Assembly (NCBI GenBank): GCA_030549205.1
Contig: JAUKTV010000008.1
Location: forward strand, 1,240,001-1,304,000
DNA length: 64,000 nucleotides
Direction of reading: 5' to 3'
DNA from: Apiosordaria backusii
Taxonomy: Eukaryota > Ascomycota > Sordariomycetes > Sordariales > Lasiosphaeriaceae
In this document: piece after piece, positions 1 through 10,547 of the stretch
How positions within the stretch are numbered: the stretch's first letter is position 1
How the letters are laid out: every line of letters begins with the position of its first letter
Translations under genes and position numbers: made by a program
The notes under the pieces: model-generated
Databases searched by the model: none
What the model was told of the DNA's origin: nothing
The model's input: the letters and a program-made list of their open reading frames with translations, nothing else

Positions 1-834
1 CTCACGCACATTCTCTAACTAGTCCATACCAAATACACCAAAGACAAGACAATACAACTCCACTTTCCAAACCAAAGCATCTACCATGAATCTTCCTGTT
101 GGTATTTTCCCCCTCAAAAAAAGCCGATACCAAAAAACCCACAGCTCAACCAATAACCTCCTTTAACCGAAAGTGATTCCCTTAACTAGAGCCACACTAA
201 ACTAGCATCCAGCTAGTCTCAGCAGCTCAGACCAGCACGTCGCGTCCGTTTTGTGCATGTACAACCAACCCTCCATGGTTTGAAAGGTTAAAAGTTGTGA
301 ATGCCAAGAACATCAACAGGGGGGGTCAGCCAGGTTACTTAGCTAGTTATTTCGCTACCAGGGTACTTCCAGAGCCTTCGACGCTCAGGCCATCACCCTC
401 TTCACAGCCAGAAAAGCAGCTCGCCCACTCCCAGGCCACAATAAAATACCGGTTTTCTTACCATGTCCACCTCCCCCTTGTTATCTCGGGGGTTCGGCTA
501 TACCTGGGATGTCCCCGTGTGGGGCCCAGATATCCCCAACAATGCGGATGACAACAGCGGAGTGGGGAGCTAGCTGCCTGGTGCTTGGAGCTTGGGTCCT
601 TGGGTGCACCTCTGTGGCGCATCATTGCCGATCGGTTGCTTCTGCAACGCAACAACAACCTGCTTGCTTAGGACCTAGCAGCTGCCTGCTCCAACTTGCG
701 ACGACGACAACGACGATAACGACGACTTTTCTCGAACTCGATAAATCACTCCGTAATAATAAGAAACCAACACACGATGCGTACCATCTGAAATCCTGAC
801 CGAATCACAACCACCATACACCTCACCTCCCGTC
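1..834. other. Intergenic region upstream of VPS18
   Basis: No open frame here looks like a real protein. The last 200 bases hold a CGA/ACG-rich stretch (about 699-725) and presumably the VPS18 promoter and leader. The start of the window may include the 3' flank of a gene outside it, but nothing shows this. Confidence 0.5.
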
Positions 835-3800
835 ATGGCGCTCGAACCGACAACCACCACCACCACCACCACCTCCTCCTCCAACGGCTTCGTCGCCGTG
901 CCCGACGCCCTCGCCGACCTGACCGACGCCGCCGCCCTCCCCATCTTCAACGTCGAGCAAGTCCAGCTCCAGTTCCCCATCTACGACGACTTTGTCGCCG
1001 GCCAAGTGGCGAACAATGTGATCATCCTCGCGCTGTCAAGCGGGAGGATACTCCGTATTGACCTCAACAAGCCTGATGAGATCCAGGGTATTTATTTCCC
1101 CCTACCACCTCCCCCCCCCCCCCTTTTTTTTTTTCTCCCTGTTTGATTGCTGACTGTTTGGTGGCGGGTAGACATCCACCTCCCCAAAAAACCCTCCGAA
1201 TCCGGCGTCATCCGCAAGATGTTTCTCGACCCGACGGCCTCCCATTTGATTATCGCGACCTCCCTGGGAGAGAATTACTATTTGCACTCCCAGTCTGACA
1301 CGCCCAGGCCGCTGGCAAAGTTGAGGGGGGTGGCAATAGAGGCGATTGCGTGGTCGCCAGCGCTGCCAACGTCAAGTACGCGGGAGATTTTGATTGGGGC
1401 GGCGGATGGGAATGTTTATGAGGGGTATATAGAGCATTCGAATGAGTTTTATAGGAAGGAGGATAAGTATGTGAAGCTGGTGTATAAAGTTCCGGATGGG
1501 GGGGGAGGGGGACCGGTGACGGGGCTTTGGGTGGATACTTTGCCGGGGGTGGGGGAGGGGGAGGGGGGAAACATCATCACCAGGGGGAGATGAGGAGGGT
1601 TATGGTTGCTAGTCAGGGGAGGTTGATGCACTGGGTTGGGAAGGTGGGGAAGAGGGGGCATGATGGGGGGCAGGGGATTTATGGGGGTTGTTTGAGGGGG
1701 AGCAGCCGGTTGTTTATGAGCTGGGAAAGGGGGGGCAGGGAGGGGGTGGAGGGGCGTCGGGGTTGGTGGTGAGCCCGGATGTGGTGGAGCAGACGGCGAA
1801 TCCGACGAGGTTCAGTAGGGAGGAGGAGGTGCCGGAGAGGGCGTTTGCTTGGTTGAGTTCGCAGGGGGTGTTTCATGGGAGACTGTTGGTGGATGGGAGT
1901 CCGGCGGATTTGGGGAATAGGGTGTTTGGGGAGGGGAAGTTGTTGTCGAGGGCGCAACTGACGAATCCGAATGGGGTGGATGGGGGGAGGAAGCAAGTTT
2001 CGACGGATCATGTCGAGGCTGTTGCGTTGACGCAGTGGCATGTTATTTGTTTGGTTGGGAGGAGGGTGGTGGTGGCTAATCGGCTGACGGGGAATATTGT
2101 TTATGACCAGATCGTGCTGGAGCAAGGGCAGAGGGCGGTGGGGTTGAGCGTGGATATTCAGAAGAATACTTTCTGGTTGTTTACGCCGCAGGAGATTCTG
2201 GAGATTGTGCCCAAGGATGAGGATAGGGATATTTGGAAGATTATGCTGCAGTTTGAGGACTTTGAGGCTGCGTTGCAGCATGCGCATACGCCGGTTCAGA
2301 GGGATGCGGTGGCGATTGCTTCGGGGGATTATCTGGTGGGCAAGGGGCAGTATAGTGAGGCGGCGGGTGTCTATGGGAAGAGCAGCAAGCCATTTGAGGA
2401 GGTGGCGCTGACGTTTATCGACAATGATCAGCCGGATGCGCTGAGGAAATATTTGTTGACGAAGCTGAGCACGTACAAAAGGTCGTTTGTGATGCAAAGG
2501 GTCATGATTGCGGCTTGGTTGGTGGAGGTGTTTATGGCCAAGCTAAATTCTCTGGATGACACTATTATCACTGGGGCAGAGTTGTCTGAGACGTTGAACC
2601 CAACACAGACGAGGGAGCAGCTTGAGGTGGTGCGGGCAGAATTCCAGGATTTTGTCACGAAACACAAGCAGGATCTCGACAGGAAGACTGTTTACGATAT
2701 TATCAGCAGCCATGGCCGAGAGGAGGAGCTGCTGTACTATGCCAACGTCGTCAACGACTACAACTACGTCTTGTCGTATTGGGTTCAGAGGGAGCGATGG
2801 CCAGAGGCGCTCAAAGTGCTCAAGAGACAGACCGACGCTGAGGTGTTTTACCGGTATAGCAGCGTGCTTATGACGCATGCTGCTACGGAGTTGGTCGATA
2901 TTCTGATGAGACAGAGCAACCTCAGACCACGGAACCTGATACCGGCACTGCTGGAATACGACAGGAACTTCAAAGGTCCCTTGAGCCAGAACCAAGCTAT
3001 TCGGTATCTGCAGTATGTGGTCAACCAACTTGGCTCAACAGACGCAGCTGTCCACAACACCCTCGTCTCAATCTACGCGTCCCATTCATCAGAGGATGAG
3101 TCCCAACTCATGTCCTACCTCGCCTCTCAAGGCGACGAGCCAAACTTTGACCAAGATTTTGCCCTGCGGCTGTGTATTCAAAATCACCGGGTATTATCTT
3201 GCGCGCATATCTACACCAGCATGGGCCAGTACGTCCAAGCCGTCGATCTAGCCCTCTCCCACGACAAGATCGAGCTCGCCTCCATCATCGCCGACAGGCC
3301 CATGTCCAACCCCACTCTCCGGAAAAAACTCTGGCTCGCCGTCGCCAAAAAAGTCATCTCCCAATCCAACGGCATCAAAGCCGCGATTGAATTCCTCAAG
3401 CGCTGCAACGATCTGCTCAAAATCGAAGATTTGATCCCCTTTTTTCCGGATTTTGTCGTGATTGACGATTTCAAAGAGGAGATTTGCAATGCGCTTGAGG
3501 AGTACAGTCGGAGCATTGATGCCTTGAGAAAAGAAATGGACGAGTCGAGCCTGACGGCGGCGAACATCAAGGTGGACATTGCGGCGCTGGATCGGCGGTA
3601 CGCGATTGTGGAGCCGGGGGAGAAGTGTTATGTGTGCGGGTTGCCGCTGTTGGCGAGGCAGTTTTTTGTTTTTCCGTGCCAGCATGCGTTTCATAGTGAT
3701 TGTCTTGGGAGGAGGGTGCTGGAGCAGAGCGGGGCGGCGAAGGGGAGGAGGATTAGGGAGATTCAGGGGTTGATTTCGAAGGGGTTGGTGACGGGGGAGA

Positions 3801-3853
3801 GGAGGGAGAGGGTGGTGAGGGAGTTGGATGGGTTGGTTGCTGATGCTTGGTGA
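835..3853 (+). CDS. VPS18: Vps18/Pep3, HOPS/CORVET tethering-complex subunit (two apparent frame breaks)
   Basis: Class C vacuolar sorting protein, a core subunit of the HOPS and CORVET complexes that tether endosomes and vacuoles for fusion. Exon 1 is 835-1087 and the intron is 1088-1171 (GTATTT...GGGTAG, containing a C13T11 run). Exon 2 is 1172-3853. The N-terminal beta-propeller half holds family blocks such as PKKPSESGVIRKMFLDP. The C-terminal alpha-solenoid ends in a RING-like zinc motif (CYVCGLPL...FPCQHAFHSDCL, about 3633-3707). Two frame changes interrupt exon 2. The frame used to about 1590 continues one base earlier near the G run at 1583-1588, and again near the G run at 1683-1687. 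One extra G at each site gives about 978 residues, the usual length of the family. The same direction and G-run context suggest undercalled bases; a real pseudogene is less likely because the rest is intact. Convergent with VMA11. Confidence 0.92.
1088..1171 (+). other. VPS18 intron with a C13T11 homopolymer block
   Basis: Donor GTATTT at 1088 and acceptor GGGTAG ending at 1171. A CTGACT branch-like site lies at 1150-1155. The run of 13 C followed by 11 T at 1111-1134 forms an extended pyrimidine tract upstream of the branch site. Confidence 0.85.
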
Positions 3854-3854
3854 G

Positions 3855-3938
3855 TTTTCTTTTTTTTTTCTTTTTTTTTTTTTTCTTTTTTTTTTTTTTT
3901 CTTTTTTTTTTTTTTTTCTTTTTTTTTTTTTTTTCTTT
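3855..3938 (+). repeat. T-rich tract with regularly spaced single C residues
   Basis: Directly after the VPS18 stop codon is an 80-base pyrimidine tract made of T with single C residues at 3859, 3870, 3885, 3901, 3918 and 3935. Spacing grows from 11 to 17 and settles at 16-17, like a (T16C)n minisatellite. It would lie in the VPS18 3' UTR. Confidence 0.9.
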
Positions 3939-4350
3939 GAGGCAAAACGCAAAAGGGGGGTGGATATGTGAGGATGATGATGCTAACAAAGGGGAAACAG
4001 TATATTGTGCAGTGATTATGCCATTAGGAGGATTAATGAGCCTTTTGTGGCGCCCGGGGAAGATTTGGAAGAGTGGGCTTTATAGGTGATTAACGGTTGA
4101 TTTGAACGGCTGGGGTGTGAAGTAGGTGGTCTCTAATTCATGACGATGAAAGCCGAGTGAAGATGATGAATGGTTGGTCAACCAGGCAGATAGAAGAAGA
4201 AGTATTATAATTACGAAGTACCTAGAAGGAAGGAAGGAAGCGGAAAGTTTGATACCCTCTCGAGATGTCATTATCATTTCTTCCACCCTCCCTTCCCGTT
4301 CCCGTTCCCGCTCTCCAACCAGATAATTGGTGATATAATATAGGTGTTTA

Positions 4351-5071
4351 TCAAGCAGTGCAACCCTCCACCCCCATACTCGACCTGGTGATCATCAATA
4401 TGCTAACGATAACCCCGTACAGACCTAGAACTTCCGCAAAGATGAGGATGAGGACCATGCCGGTGTAGAGGCGAGGTTGCTGTGTCGATGCGCGGACCCC
4501 GGCGTCGCCGACGATGCCGATTGCGAAGCCGGCGGCGAGGCCGCAGAGGCCGACGGAGAGGCCGGCGCCGAGTTGCAAGAAGGAGGTGTAGAGGGGGATG
4601 GATTCCTTGAGGGAGCCGGAGATGATGACCGAGATGACGAGGCCGTAGATGGAGAGGATTTGGGCCATGATGGCGCAGAGGGTGTTTCTTGATGAACTGG
4701 ATCAGCCATGTATATCCTCCGCCTTCAGGTGTGTTCGGGGAAGAGATTGATGAGGCTCGGTGTGGGGACTTCGGCATTGAGGCTATCTAGTAGTGTTGAA
4801 GGGCTACAAACACCGGTGATGGGCATCCTAGGTGGGAGGGGAAAGCTAGAAACTCACTGCATTAGACGATCGGGGCGGAGGATGCCGGAGGAGAAGATGG
4901 CGGAGGAGGACTTGGCGGTGCCGTAGGAGGCGCCGAGGACGGTGAGGACTATGGAGAGGGTGCAGCCTAGGGCGCCGAAGAAGGGCTACAAGTGGTGGTG
5001 GTTAAAGGGGTGATAGGGGATAAGGGGGTGGGGAAAACGAACGGAATAATCTGGGCTGGGGTTATGGGCAT
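4351..5071 (-). CDS. VMA11: V-type proton ATPase proteolipid subunit c' (Vma11 type)
   Basis: Four-helix proteolipid of the V0 membrane ring, which carries protons across vacuolar and Golgi/endosomal membranes. Three exons on the minus strand: 5071-5039, 4985-4858 and 4687-4351, encoding about 165 residues, the usual size. Introns are 5038-4986 (53 bp, donor GTTTTC is weak) and 4857-4688 (170 bp, donor GTGAGT). The 4688 acceptor (TCAAG) is chosen because it gives the joined residues LMQNTLCAIMAQ without a stop. Visible family blocks are PFFGALGCTLSIV in helix 1, GASYGTAKSS, GFAIGIVGDAGVR, and LILIFAEVLGLYG, whose glutamate is the proton-binding residue of helix 4. The c' assignment over c rests on overall similarity and is less certain than the family. 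The first 11 residues depend on the weak donor. Confidence 0.88.
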
Positions 5072-7727
5072 GGTGGTTAGTGGTGGGACATTTAGGTTCA
5101 AGACTGGAAGATGGAATGAGGGGTTGGTACCATCTGTCTAGGTTTCTGTAGTATATTTCGTCCATCTTGATTGTTTTGTTGTAGTGGCCTCAATGGACAG
5201 AAGATTGTGGAGGTCTAAAGATGAATGAAATGAGGGTATCGTGATGGCTTCAATATGTCATGTATCTGTATGTACTGTACAGGAGTGATGGCTGAATAAT
5301 CTAAAAGATGCCAAAGAAAGAAAGTGCTGCCCTCCCGCTTTAAACACCTTCAAGCACGCACCTTACGTGGACGAACTAGAGCTCTCACATTCTATCAGGT
5401 TACGAGGCTTCCAGGCAGCACAATAAAGAGGCTCCCTCCCCAAGCTATCTATGGCTACCTTGCTGGGTTCCAAGACCAGTGTCTTTGTGTCGTAGAAGAG
5501 GGGGAAGCGAGCAGCTGACGAGTTCCCGTATGCTTGGCGGCGCCTTGCAAGTGGAAGGAGTTGCGACCACTTACACGGATGGGGGATGTGATTGGTGTAA
5601 AAGCCACGATACCGTTGACAGCCGCAAAAATGTCTGACGCCGACGGATGGCTTGTCTGAGTGAGTTGGCGGATTCAGGGACTTGATGGTTTGTGTTACGA
5701 ACGTTGTGGCTTTCGCCTTGACATTTGGGGAGGGATTTGACGCTTGAGCGATAAGGTGAAGCATTCTCAGGCTTATGAGCACTCGGCAGAGAGTGATATC
5801 AAGGGTATAACTATATACTCCGAAGTGGTGTGGTCATTCGGAGAGTATGAGCATATTCTTCATGTCTACCCTTTCTTTTAATGTTCTGAAGCACCCTCTC
5901 GTGTCTTTGACTCTGGTAGACTTATCCCAAGCAACTGATGCCCCACTGAAATCTTCAGGCTTCCCCCGGGCCATTCAACGGCCGCTAGCACGAACAGGAT
6001 TCAGCACCCATGCTAGCCTCAACTCTATCCGCACAAAGCCCATCTTTTTATATCTTGAAGATTGAATCGAAGCAAATCACTACACTGACCTATCCTCATG
6101 AATCTGTCGTGAGACAGCTGATTATTCTTCTATCCTTTTCCTTAGAAAATGATCACCCGTCACTCGCTTTCGAGGCCGCATTGAGCTCCTCTGATTGGCT
6201 CGGAGCCGCGCAGCCGAGTGTGTACCGACTCGGGGTCCTGTCTGATGTCCACGCAACCACACCACGCACCACCGTTACCACGCGCATTACGCACAGAGGT
6301 TGTATCAGATCTGCCCGACGTTTCATCTCCTTCCCTACAGCTTCTCAAGTATCCAGGAACATCCCATCCGGCTGGACCGGCGGCTCACTCATCTGATGAC
6401 GACGAATTCCCATTTCCCACAGAAGAGGTGAGGGGCACCACGGGACAGCCCGGGAAAAGAGAGACTACCTAAAACGGTCTCTGCGGCGCCTTTTTACGGT
6501 CAATTTTCTCCACAAACTTGGGTCGCAGAATGCAAGCAATTGCGATGGGGATGACCCCATGAGGCCGCGCGTACATTGACAAACCCTTTGTCCTGCGCTC
6601 TTGCTCCTGGAATGCTCGCTCTCATCAACGATATCTTCTGACCGAGACTGATGGTGAAGATAACAGGAAAGCAATTGTCACAGGGCTGAAAGGGGTTCAA
6701 TAACAAGACATGTTAATATCGACGCTAACAATTTCCTGGGCCGCCATGTCGCAGATCTTCAACACCAGAAAGAAGGCGAAGCTGCCAAGATCGTTGAACC
6801 TGATATGAAAATTGGCATCCAACGTTTCCCCTGTCTGCCAGATCCCCCATCTTGCCTCCCACCCAGCCATCTGCTGCATCGTTTCAGTCTTGAACGGTGA
6901 AGAAGGCTAAGCAAGCAGAATGCGACGCGCAATGCATCTCACAAGCAACCGGCCCCCCGGTTCCCCGGCTACCCATGGATTGATGATGAGTTGAAGAGTG
7001 TCATCCATAACCACCTTACTGTGGGAGTCCGGTTCCATCTCCGGATCCTCTCTTACTGTCTTTTTTCCTAATGTGTTTGGTTTGTTGGGTTCGGGTTTGG
7101 CTCTATTCGACTCGTTCCTTCTTTCTTTCTTTCTTTCTTGTCTTCTTCTCTTCTCTTTCTTTGACCCCCTCCCCCTCTTGCGGTCAGATTTTAGACTTTT
7201 ATTTTCTTTCTGTTTTTGGCATATTTACCTACCTTAACTGGTAGTTGCCACTCGGCCCCCCTCTCCAACACCAAGAGCAAAGAACAAACGCGCCGGCTCG
7301 GGGCCTTGGCCTACGTCCACGAGCATCCACACTGCCACACTGCTCGCTCTTGGAAAGAGGAGTTCGCTCTTATTCCTAGGTCCTTGCGGTTTGCCGAGAA
7401 CAACGGGTTTTGCTCTTTTGCTTTTTACTGGAACTCTGGGGCACTTTTGCGCCATCCTCTTTCGTCGTCTGTTCGCCGCCTCTATTCTACTGCCGTACCA
7501 ACCACCCGGGACCTACATACAGTAGGGGGAAACTAGATGAAAGGGGCTTACATATAGGCACTCACTCGTTGTTCGGTTGGTTTTGGAAGTTGTGCCTCAT
7601 GCTGCCATTATAACATCTACCGCAAAAAAGGGGTTTCTTGGAAGAGATTGGTGTTTTGACGTTGTTTCCATCTCGCCTATATACATCGACGCTTTACGCT
7701 CGTTTTTTTTATCAGAGGAACAGGAAG
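5072..7727. other. Divergent intergenic region between VMA11 and the aspartic protease
   Basis: This region of 2.65 kb lies between two divergently transcribed genes. The open frames present (the longest about 139 codons, minus strand near 5.4-5.8 kb) have no family features. A CT-rich stretch at about 7100-7200 with (CTTT)n at 7119-7140 fits the pyrimidine-rich leaders or promoters common in filamentous fungi. Confidence 0.5.
7678..7683 (+). promoter_or_regulatory. TATA-like box before the aspartic protease
   Basis: TATATA lies 45-50 bases before the chosen ATG at 7728. If used, transcription would start with a short leader of some 20 bases. Position and sequence only; other TATA-like motifs are common in this DNA. 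Confidence 0.3.
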
Positions 7728-9217
7728 ATGAAGACGGCCACTTTCTTGGCTGTTGCGGCCTCGCTCACAGCTCAGACGATAGACGCTCTCTCGGTACCAT
7801 CAACGACGATGACAACACAACGAAGAGATGGCAGTGGGCCAAGGGTCGTGGGCATGGGCATTGAAAGACGGACACCCAAAAACCCATTACACAGGGATAA
7901 GCTCAGGAGGAGAGGAAGTGTAGAGGTCAACTTGGACAATGAGGTACGTTCCGCTCTGGAATAATGTCAGTACACCACAGACACTAACATACCCAGGAAA
8001 CCCTCTACTTCATCAACGGCACAGTCGGCACCCCACCCCGTTCCCTCCGCCTACACCTCGACACTGGCTCCTCGGACCTCTGGGTCAACACCCCATCTTC
8101 TTCGCTCTGCTCCCAGTCCTCCGCGCCCTGCCAATTCGCCGGCACCTACAATGCCAACTCCTCCTCCACCTACCAGTACGTCGGTTCCTGGTTCAACATC
8201 TCCTACGTCGACGGCTCAGGCGCCTCCGGCGATTACGTCTCCGACACCGTCACCTTTGGCGACGCCACCCTCGACCGCTTGCAGTTCGGAATAGGGTACT
8301 CGTCCAACAACGCCCAAGGCATCCTCGGGATAGGGTACCCCATCAACGAAGTCCAAGTCGGGAGAGCGGGGATGAGACCGTACAACAACCTCCCCGCGCA
8401 GATGGTCGCCGAGGGGCTGATCCAGTCGAACGCGTACTCGCTCTGGCTGAACGATCTAGACGCCAACACGGGCAACATCCTCTTCGGCGGCGTCGACACA
8501 GAGAAATTCATCCCACCGTTGTACTCCCTCCCCGTAGAATCCGAAGCGGGGGTCTACGCCGAATTCATGATCACGCTCACCAAACTCCAGCTTGGCACCA
8601 CCCAAATCGGCGGGGACCTCGCCCTCGCCGTCCTTCTCGATACCGGTTCCAGCTTGACCTACCTCCCCGACGCCATGGTGCAGGATATTTTTAATCTCGT
8701 CAACGCACAGTATGATTCCGACAGCAACGCGGCGTATGTCCCTTGCTCCCTCGCCAACGACCAGTCCACTCTTTTGTCGTTTACTTTTACCTCTCCGACG
8801 ATACACGTGGAGATGAATGAGTTGGTATTAGACTTGGTTACCTCTTCGGGGAAAAGACCGGTGTTTAGCGATGGGACAGAGGCGTGCTTGTTTGGGATTG
8901 CGCCGGCGGGGCAGGGGACGAATGTGCTGGGGGACACGTTTTTGAGGAGCGCGTACGTGGTGTACGATTTGGAGAATGATGAGATTAGTTTGGCGGGGAC
9001 GAACTTTAATATTACGAGGACGGAGATACAGGAGATAACAAAGGGGGAGGGGGGGGTTCCCGGGGCGACCAAGGTGGTGAATCCGACGAGGGCTACGGAG
9101 GGGTTGCATGGGCCTAATTCAATGGGGGGGATATCGTTTGGGAATAGGGTTGGGGTGAAGAGGAGGTGGATGTTGGGGGTGGTGGTGGGGGTGGTTGGGT
9201 TGGTGGTGATGGTTTAA
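7728..9217 (+). CDS. GPI-anchored pepsin-like aspartic protease (yapsin type)
   Basis: Secreted aspartic endopeptidase expected at the plasma membrane or cell wall. Exon 1 is 7728-7943, the intron 7944-7996 (GTACGT...CCCAG) and exon 2 7997-9217; 478 residues. The start is the ATG giving a signal peptide (MKTATFLAVAASLTAQ). A basic prosegment with RR/KR sites near residues 45-65 follows. The two catalytic aspartates sit in DTGSSDLWVN (about residue 94) and DTGSSLTYLP (about residue 287). The flap tyrosine is in SYVDGSG. The C-terminus carries a linker and then a hydrophobic tail (WMLGVVVGVVGLVVMV) after a basic RR, typical of a GPI-attachment signal. This places it in the yapsin/OpsB group rather than among soluble pepsins. 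Wobble bases change from mostly C to mostly G after about 8790. Confidence 0.92.
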
Positions 9218-9560
9218 AGGAGGGGGGGGGAGGTTGGATGAATATGGGGTTTGCATATTGCATTTGGGTTGGCGTTTGTTTGTCATTGCGTGGATGGGGG
9301 GATCTCTGGGCTGGTTAACTGGGGAAAGGGAAAGGGGGGGTGAGGCGTTTGGCTTTGGGTATATGGAGATGGCAGATTCATTAGCTGGTTTCTGGATTTT
9401 TTATGTGTGTGTTTGTTTGTTTGGGTACCTAGCATTTGAACGGGGTTGGGTTTTGTTGCATTTACATTGAATTGGTATAAGGGGGGTGAGATAGAGGAAG
9501 GGAATTAAAGAACTTGAATTGTTTTGATTGAATTGGGTGTTGATACTGGTGTGATGAGAA

Positions 9561-9754
9561 AGAAAAAAGGAAAAAAAAGTTGATGATGCTGAAAGGGTGT
9601 GGTCGGTCAGACTTTTCGAACCCGAGCGTCTTGGTGGGTTATCTGGAAAAAGGGAGAACATAAAAAAATGCTTGCATCTGATGCCGTTAAACTACCGAAA
9701 TGGCAATCAATCAGATGCAAGTGATAAATGGGGTGGGAACCAGAAGTTATATAC
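9561..9754 (-). ncRNA. Array unit 1, possible Pol III transcript
   Basis: Minus strand: GTATATAA at 9754-9747, T7 at 9668-9662, CCAAGACGCTCGGGTTCGAA ending at 9615, then T runs at 9578-9571 and 9568-9563. The transcript itself is hypothetical. Confidence 0.25.
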
Positions 9755-9921
9755 GCAGAGTTGTAGAAGACAGGTGGGAAGTAGATCGGTGCAGTCGTGA
9801 TGCTTTGTTTAGTGAACAAGGATATGATATATCGAGACTATTGTTCACGAAAATACCAGTCACTCGTGAATAATAGAGAAGACAGAGAAGAAAAAAAGAC
9901 AAGAAAGTGGGAAGATAGAAG

Positions 9922-10106
9922 GAAAAAAACCAGAGCATCAAGGTGATCAATCCGTCCCTCGAACCCCAGCGTCTAGCTGTATAAACCGAAACCGGAAATT
10001 CGCAGAAAGAGAAGAGAGACACATACATCTGGGTTATCGCCTTGGGTCCATGCAATGGCGATAAACCAAATGCTGGCAATCGGAACTGGAAATCGAAGCT
10101 ATAAAG
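9922..10106 (-). ncRNA. Array unit 2, possible Pol III transcript
   Basis: Minus strand: CTTTATAG at 10106-10099, the GCATTTGGTTTATCGCCAT block at 10074-10056, TAGACGCTGGGGTTCGAGGG near 9965-9959, then T7 at about 9929-9923. This is the only unit with no T run between the TATA box and the B-box-like motif. Confidence 0.25.
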
Positions 10107-10148
10107 CTTGGGCATGTCCTCCAGTCGGTGTCGGTGCAGGAAGAGGGG

Positions 10149-10317
10149 AAAAAAGGAAGCTCGAGATATCTTTCGAACCTGAGCGTCTTGGTGTGCAATC
10201 CCAAAAGAGGAAAAGCGTAGAAAAAAGAGATACAAACATTTGGTTAATGTTCATCTACTGACGAGATGGCTGTTGATCAGATGCTGAAAGTCGGGAATGA
10301 AAACCTAAGCTATATAG
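10149..10317 (-). ncRNA. Array unit 3, possible Pol III transcript
   Basis: Minus strand: CTATATAG at 10317-10310, AGCATCTGATCAACAGCCAT at about 10285-10265, T6 near 10225-10220, CCAAGACGCTCAGGTTCGAA ending at 10172, then TCTCGAGCTTCC and T6 at 10154-10149. Shares the CTCGAGC segment with unit 4. Confidence 0.25.
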
Positions 10318-10345
10318 CCATTGGAGGTGGGGTCGATGTGGAAGG

Positions 10346-10547
10346 AAAAAAAAAAGGAGGCTCGAGATAGTCTTCGAACGTAGGCGTGTTGGTCGTTTTC
10401 GTATGTATGCCGAACCGTAGAAAAAAATCGAAAAAAAAAAAAAAAAAAAGAAGAAGAGATGCAGCACAACGGATTAATTGCCTTCTGTTACAAAAATGGT
10501 GATTAACCAGATGCTGATTGTTTGGGCTGGAGCAGGAGGTTATAAAG
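10346..10547 (-). ncRNA. Array unit 4, possible Pol III transcript
   Basis: Minus strand: CTTTATAA at 10547-10540, CAGCATCTGGTTAATCACCAT at about 10516-10496, a T19 run at 10449-10431, ACGCCTACGTTCGAAG near 10379-10373, CTCGAGCCTCC, then T10. The T19 run before the B-box-like motif makes this unit the least likely to give a full-length transcript. Confidence 0.2.

Noticed and set aside
3248..3952. 234-codon minus-strand frame with a polylysine start over the VPS18 3' end
   Set aside because: The lysines come from the T/C tract, and the rest is the antisense shadow of VPS18.
5072..5165. An upstream ATG at 5165 as the VMA11 start
   Set aside because: It is in another frame relative to the conserved exon and would need an unsupported intron. 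The ATG at 5071 gives a normal-length proteolipid.
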